Source: Blastocystis hominis
Lineage: Eukaryota > Sar > Bigyra > Opalinata > Blastocystidae
Length of the DNA stretch: 64,000 bases
Assembly (NCBI RefSeq): GCF_000151665.1
Contig: NW_013171860.1
Coordinates: forward strand, 62,001-126,000
Direction: 5' to 3'
The number at the start of each line of letters is the position of its first letter. Within the stretch, counting starts at the first letter, position 1. Position numbers and translations under genes: made by a program. The notes below the pieces were generated by a model. The model ran no database searches, was not told where the DNA came from, and saw nothing but the letters and a program-made list of their open reading frames with translations. This document shows, in pieces, positions 59,732-64,000 of the stretch.

Positions 59732-62061
59732 ATGCAGAGTCAAACAGGCGAAAATTCAATTGTTAATGGAGTAACAAGTGAGGAGAAGCAATTTGACTCT
59801 TCCGAATTCGGTTTGTGTTGGGAACAGCCGTTTTGACTTCTAGGTCTTGATAAGCGAATTCTGAAGGCGGTAACTGAGATGGGTTACGTTCATCCGACGT
59901 TGGTTCAGGTAGAACTTACGCGAGAAGGTAATGACTAGGAACAATCGATTCCTCTCATTCTGAGTGGGAAGGATGTATTAATTAAGGCTCGCACGGGTTC
60001 TGGAAAGACTGTTGCGTACGCAATCCCCACCCTTCAAAAGTTGCTTTCCATTACCAATACAACCGACGGAATCAAAGCTGTCATTTTAGTACCTTCCAAA
60101 GAGCTTTGCGTCCAAACCTACGAATGCTTTCGGTCCTTGTCTCGTTACTGTAGTAACGTCATCAATGTCGTCTCTTTGCATTTGAGCAGCGCGGATCAGC
60201 AGGTTGAAGCTGCGTTCGTTTCACATAAGTGGTAGAAGGGCTATCTGAACGAATACACGGATGTTGTCATTTCGACTCCCAAGATGCTGTTGAATCATTT
60301 AAAACTGTACAGCGATAACATTCTTAAAAACATCCACACTTTCATAGTAGACGAGGCCGATTTGGTAGAGCGATTATGACTCAATCATAATGAATGTAGT
60401 TGCTCTCGTATGGGTATAAGGAAGATATGAACAAGGTGGTGGAGCGAATCCCTGCAACTTGCCAGAATATTATTCTGTCGGCTACGCTGAATGAAGAGGT
60501 TTCGCTGCTCAAGCAGAAGTTACTGCATAATTGTGTGACCGTGAAGTTGGAGGAGGAAAACACGAGTAAGAGGAATGGTTTGGAGTGATGAGGTAGACTT
60601 GAATGAGTTTTTCATCGAGGTGTCTGAGGAAAAGAAGGCATTGCTGCTCTATGCGCTGCTTCGTTTGCATATTTTGAAAGGAAAAGTGATTATTTTTGTG
60701 GACTCGTTGAACTTGTTGCTTTTTTGAAAGGAATAAAGTAACGCATAGTGGATATTTCTTGAGTATTTTCTTGGAGCGATTCTCTATGAAGTCGGTGGTG
60801 TTGAATAACGAGTTGCCTGCTTTGTCTCGCAATAACATTATTCATCAGTTCAATCGAGTAGGTTTGGAAGAGAGAGTTTGAGCCTAGGGAATGTACGATT
60901 ACTTGATCGCCACAGATGAGGGATTGGCGCAGTCCATTCCAGAAAACAGCGAGAAAGAGGAGAATGGTGGAAACAGTGGAACCAATGCGAAGGAAGACGC
61001 CGAGCTGCTGGGAGATTCTGAAAACGAGAAGGATGAAGATTCTGAAATTGAGAAGGACGTGGATTCTGAAATTGAGAAGGACGACAGTGACGACTTCGAC
61101 CTAGAAGATTCTTCTGAGCCCGAGAAGGAAACCGAAGAGACGCAAAACGACGAATATAACGTGAGTCGCGGAATCGATTTCGAGAGTTTCCTCTTCTTTT
61201 CTCTTCTTCTTTTCTCTAGACGTGGCCGCAGTCATCAACTATTCGATGCCCGCCTCCGTTTCGCACTACGTTCACCGCATCGGCCGAACGGCGCGAGCTG
61301 GAAACCTGGGTACACGTCTCTTCATCCCTTCCACACGCAGGCACGGCGCTCTCTTTCATCGTACCAACCTCGGACAAGGATCAACGTATTCTGGCCGAGA
61401 TCCAGAAGTACAATCCTCCGCGGGATGGACATCCCGTTCCGCAGCGACTTCCGTTCGACATCTCGCAGATCGAGTCGTTCAGCTATCGGTCGAGGCGGTT
61501 TGGTTCGATCTAATGAGTAGAGTGGAGGGTGTGAAGCGAGGCATTACGCCGAACTTGATTCGAAACACGAGAATGATGCAGTTGCGAAAAGAGGCGTTGA
61601 ATAGTTCAAAGCTGAAGATGCATTTTGAAGACAATCCCCACGAATTAGAGCTGCTGCAGCATGGACTCTCAAAGCAGTTGGTTCGTCCGATAGCATATTT
61701 GCGAGATATTCCTGATTATCTGATTCCGGATGCATTGAAACCGAAATCAAATCCGGAGGAAGCGAAGCGCGGGCACGAGGAGGATGAGAAGAATAAGGAA
61801 TGGAAGCGAAAGCGAGTGGCGGATCCTCTGCATGTTGCGATCAAAGGTCGTAATAATTTGTAGTCCTTTGCAGTTACTGCGGATCTTCTGAATGTCAGTA
61901 ACTCGATTCATGAGAATAACCGCAATAATAATAATAATAATAATAAAAACAATAGAAACTGGAAAGAGAAGAAAGGAAATCGATGGGGGAAGAAGAACAA
62001 CAATTACAATAACAACAACAATCATAATAATAAGTGGAGAAGAAGGAAGGGTAGAAGATAG
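59732..62061 (+). CDS. DDX56: DEAD-box RNA helicase DDX56/Dbp9
   Basis: Nucleolar helicase of 60S ribosome assembly. Start ATG at 59732 (MQSQTGENSIVNG). Introns of 30-33 nt lead to the Q motif (MGYVHPTLVQEQSIP), motif I ARTGSGKT with the Ala-Arg typical of Dbp9/DDX56, Ib region STPKMLL, motif II VDEADL, motif III SATLN, motif V region VSRGIDF and motif VI YVHRIGRTARAG. An Asp/Glu-rich insertion (coded about 60950-61150) sits just before VSRGIDF, where human DDX56 also has an insertion. C-terminal blocks SKLKMHFEDNPHELELL and DIPDYLIPDAL match DDX56. A 27-nt intron at about 61846-61872 adds an Asn-rich, basic tail ending at TAG 62059. Exon joins at 60590-60900 and 61310-61345 were not all checked. 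Confidence 0.88.
61924..61944 (+). repeat. AAT microsatellite coding poly-Asn
   Basis: Seven AAT codons in the last exon of the DDX56-like gene. Confidence 0.85.
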
Positions 62062-62574
62062 ATTCTTGCTTGATGTGTTTATTTGAGAATTGTTCGAGTT
62101 TATAAAAAATGCAAGAGAATGGGCATAGATAAATAACGAAATGTTATTGATCATAGAATATGCACCCTATAATAAACAATAAATACGATTCAAATAGAGG
62201 GGTAAGTGGCAAATCATCTGAAAAGAATGTATGCTTCTGAAAATGCCTTAGATGTGGTAAAAAAACGGATAACGACTGAATATATTTCATCTGGTACTTA
62301 TTAGTGCAGCTCTACGGGTCACAATATCCATACTCAGTCAGATAAATTAATGGATATTAGTTATAGGAGCCATGTTAATTTAGTATAGAGAGAAAAACTA
62401 AGTCAAGAAGAATGCAAGACAATAATAGCTGATCAAAAATGTTATATGATCTAAATAGAAACGCTCCACAGTAATATGTAGTAGCTAAAGACGATGGATT
62501 ATGTGATTCAGAACAATATTTCAGTGCCCATTCTTGTATTTTTCTTTTCAATTCACTATACGGTCTTGGAACAA
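62062..62574. other. Intergenic, no gene seen
   Basis: About 500 nt of AT-rich sequence. A TGTTTATT variant at about 62074 may be the 3' signal of the DDX56-like gene. Nothing else recognised. Confidence 0.4.
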
Positions 62575-63526
62575 ATGTATCTACAATCTCTACAGAACAT
62601 CAACTCGATCATTTTCTCAAGATCGATTAATTCCTCTAGCAAACCAATCTCGTTTCTCACCTGCTCTCTCCCTTCATTCCTAGTTCTCTTCTCTCAACCC
62701 CTCCTGCCTCTGATACATCCCCCGCACCTCCATAGATGTCAACAACCCGCGGTTTTCTCCATAATATGGGAGTGCTGCAATCGCGTCCAATGGAAATCGG
62801 AGAAAGAATTCTTCCTCACCCACGGTGCTTCTCTCCTCTCCCCTTCGATTTCTCTCTAGGCATGTATATCCGCGGGTTGCTCAAGTTCTATCGAATTCGC
62901 GAGGCGCTTTCGGAGTATAACAGATATAATCGTTATCATCACGTGAACAATATGATCAACACCCTCGTGTTGGAGGGACTATTCGAGGCAGGCTCTCCAG
63001 CAGACTGTCTCCTTCTTTTCATCACTCTGCAGATCGACGTCCAGTTCGATCTAAATCCAAACAATCTTGTCGAAATCGACGGTGAGCAGCATATCAATTG
63101 GACAAAGGATCACGAATGCTTCATTCGGCGTGTCGATAGATATAAGAATCAATTTCTTTGATCCAGAAACAAATAAGAGACTATTCGTCATTAGATTCCA
63201 CAGCTCCGATGGAGAGTAGGGAGAAAGATCGAAAAAAAGAGTCAGAGGAGGATGAGCTCATAGAACTTCGAAAGCGAAGGCAAGATGTGATCAGTTCGGC
63301 GTGTAAACTGAAGACTATTGAATATGCGACATATTGTATTCGATATTAAAGTCGAATGGAGTTCTCCCACAGAAGAATGCGATGTTTTCAAAGCTGTCAG
63401 TGAGTTGTTGAGTGAAGCGACAGTCATAAATAGTTTGTAAGTGATAGTAATTCGAATCAAATGAGTGTGAAATGCCAGAATTCGATCGAAGCGCTTCATG
63501 CGACTCCACTCATTTCCCAAGAGTAG
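62575..63526 (+). CDS. Putative PPR-like helical protein, possibly with a RAP-like end
   Basis: Low-certainty model. The frame from ATG 62575 gives a possible targeting peptide (MYLQSLQNINSIIFSRSI), continues to EKEFFLTHG, and a 35-nt intron (about 62828-62862) joins it to MYIRGLLKFYRIREALSEYN and NNMINTLVLEGLFEAGS. These have the helix-turn-helix look of pentatricopeptide repeats. After that NNLVEIDGEQHINW faintly resembles the core of a RAP domain. Later exons read EEDELIELRKRRQDVIS and a piece ending HATPLISQE with TAG at 63524. The exon joins at about 63120-63180 and 63330-63480 are not settled. If PPR/RAP is right, the protein would act on organellar RNA. TGTTTGTT at 63537 supports strand and end. 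Confidence 0.45.
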
Positions 63527-63536
63527 CCATTGTGGT

Positions 63537-63544
63537 TGTTTGTT
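63537..63544 (+). terminator. TGTTTGTT 3'-end signal
   Basis: Exact motif 10 nt beyond the proposed stop of the PPR-like gene. Confidence 0.65.
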
Positions 63545-64000
63545 GTTGAAATAGTATAGAACGGATTAGAACGATTCTCTTTTGCAACTTCCAATTCTTG
63601 CGAGCCGATTATAACGCGATTGTATAATCATAAATAATAATCCTATTGTGGAACGATGTGAGGTTTTTTCCATTTTATGTCTCTTTTCTTTTCTTCTTGA
63701 ACTGAAAAAGTCGATTATATGTTGTTTCGAGTCTGCCGCTATCGAGTTCTTTTTGTATTCTCTCATTTCTGCAATGTGGTTGGCCAGCGATGATTTCACG
63801 TGGCTGAAAAGAATCCTCTTTATGAAATTGAATTTGTAATACGATAAACATATGGAATAGCCAAATACGGGCTTTTATTTACCTGTGCTTCCCTTTGAAA
63901 CAAATGGTTTCATACACCCATTTTTATAATCGATTTACAAGAATAGTTTGAGCAACAATCGAATTATAGCAATCCAGAAATCGTGATATTATTACACGCA
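63545..64000. other. No gene recognised at the right end
   Basis: AT-rich sequence. The open frames present lack protein-like sequence or intron support. Confidence 0.4.

Overview
The window looks like nuclear DNA of a Blastocystis-type stramenopile. Four observations point there. Introns are tiny (mostly 27-35 nt, GT...AG). TGTTTGTT, the known Blastocystis 3'-end signal, lies just downstream of about a dozen genes. At least two genes (RPN5 at the left end, a CELF-like gene near 27 kb) have no genomic stop at their homology end, and polyadenylation a few bases before TGTTTGTT would create one. The housekeeping genes (proteasome, COPII, VPS13, spastin, mitochondrial L3) are eukaryotic. No transposon, virus-like element, CRISPR array or origin was recognised.

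Layout. 0-5 kb: end of RPN5, a CDK-like kinase, a PRELI-domain lipid-transfer protein and an unrecognised helical protein. 5.2-7.8 kb: a MORN/leucine-rich-repeat protein. 8.6-25.2 kb: an AT-rich stretch holding what I read as one giant minus-strand gene of about 5,350 codons. It has an N-terminal array of ubiquitin-like domains split by about 14-16 mini-introns, then a 13.4-kb intronless body with six midasin/dynein-type AAA modules and three vWA-like domains. 26.3-28.4 kb: a small basic protein and a CELF-like RNA-binding protein. 28.5 kb: tRNA-Asp(GUC). 28.6-32.9 kb: one or two more MORN/LRR genes around a 442-base assembly gap. 33.0-45.7 kb: VPS13 with an internal PDZ-like domain and a C-terminal PX domain. 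45.9-64 kb: spastin-like AAA, a CDCA7-type zinc-finger/polyQ protein, a small unknown protein, an Arf-like GTPase, SEC31, the eRF1 methyltransferase N6AMT1, mitochondrial uL3, a Cet1-type RNA triphosphatase, the DDX56/Dbp9 helicase and a PPR-like protein.

The strongest candidate for something new is the giant gene. In ribosome assembly, midasin (Rea1) uses its vWA/MIDAS domain to grip ubiquitin-like domains on separate proteins (Rsa4, Ytm1). Here several ubiquitin-like domains, the AAA ring and several vWA-like domains appear to be encoded together. If the exon join at about 22.05 kb is right they form one chain; if not, they form a tightly linked pair of genes. Most other genes are ordinary housekeeping functions packed with 20-200-base spacers. 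All exon structures were read by eye and need transcript data.
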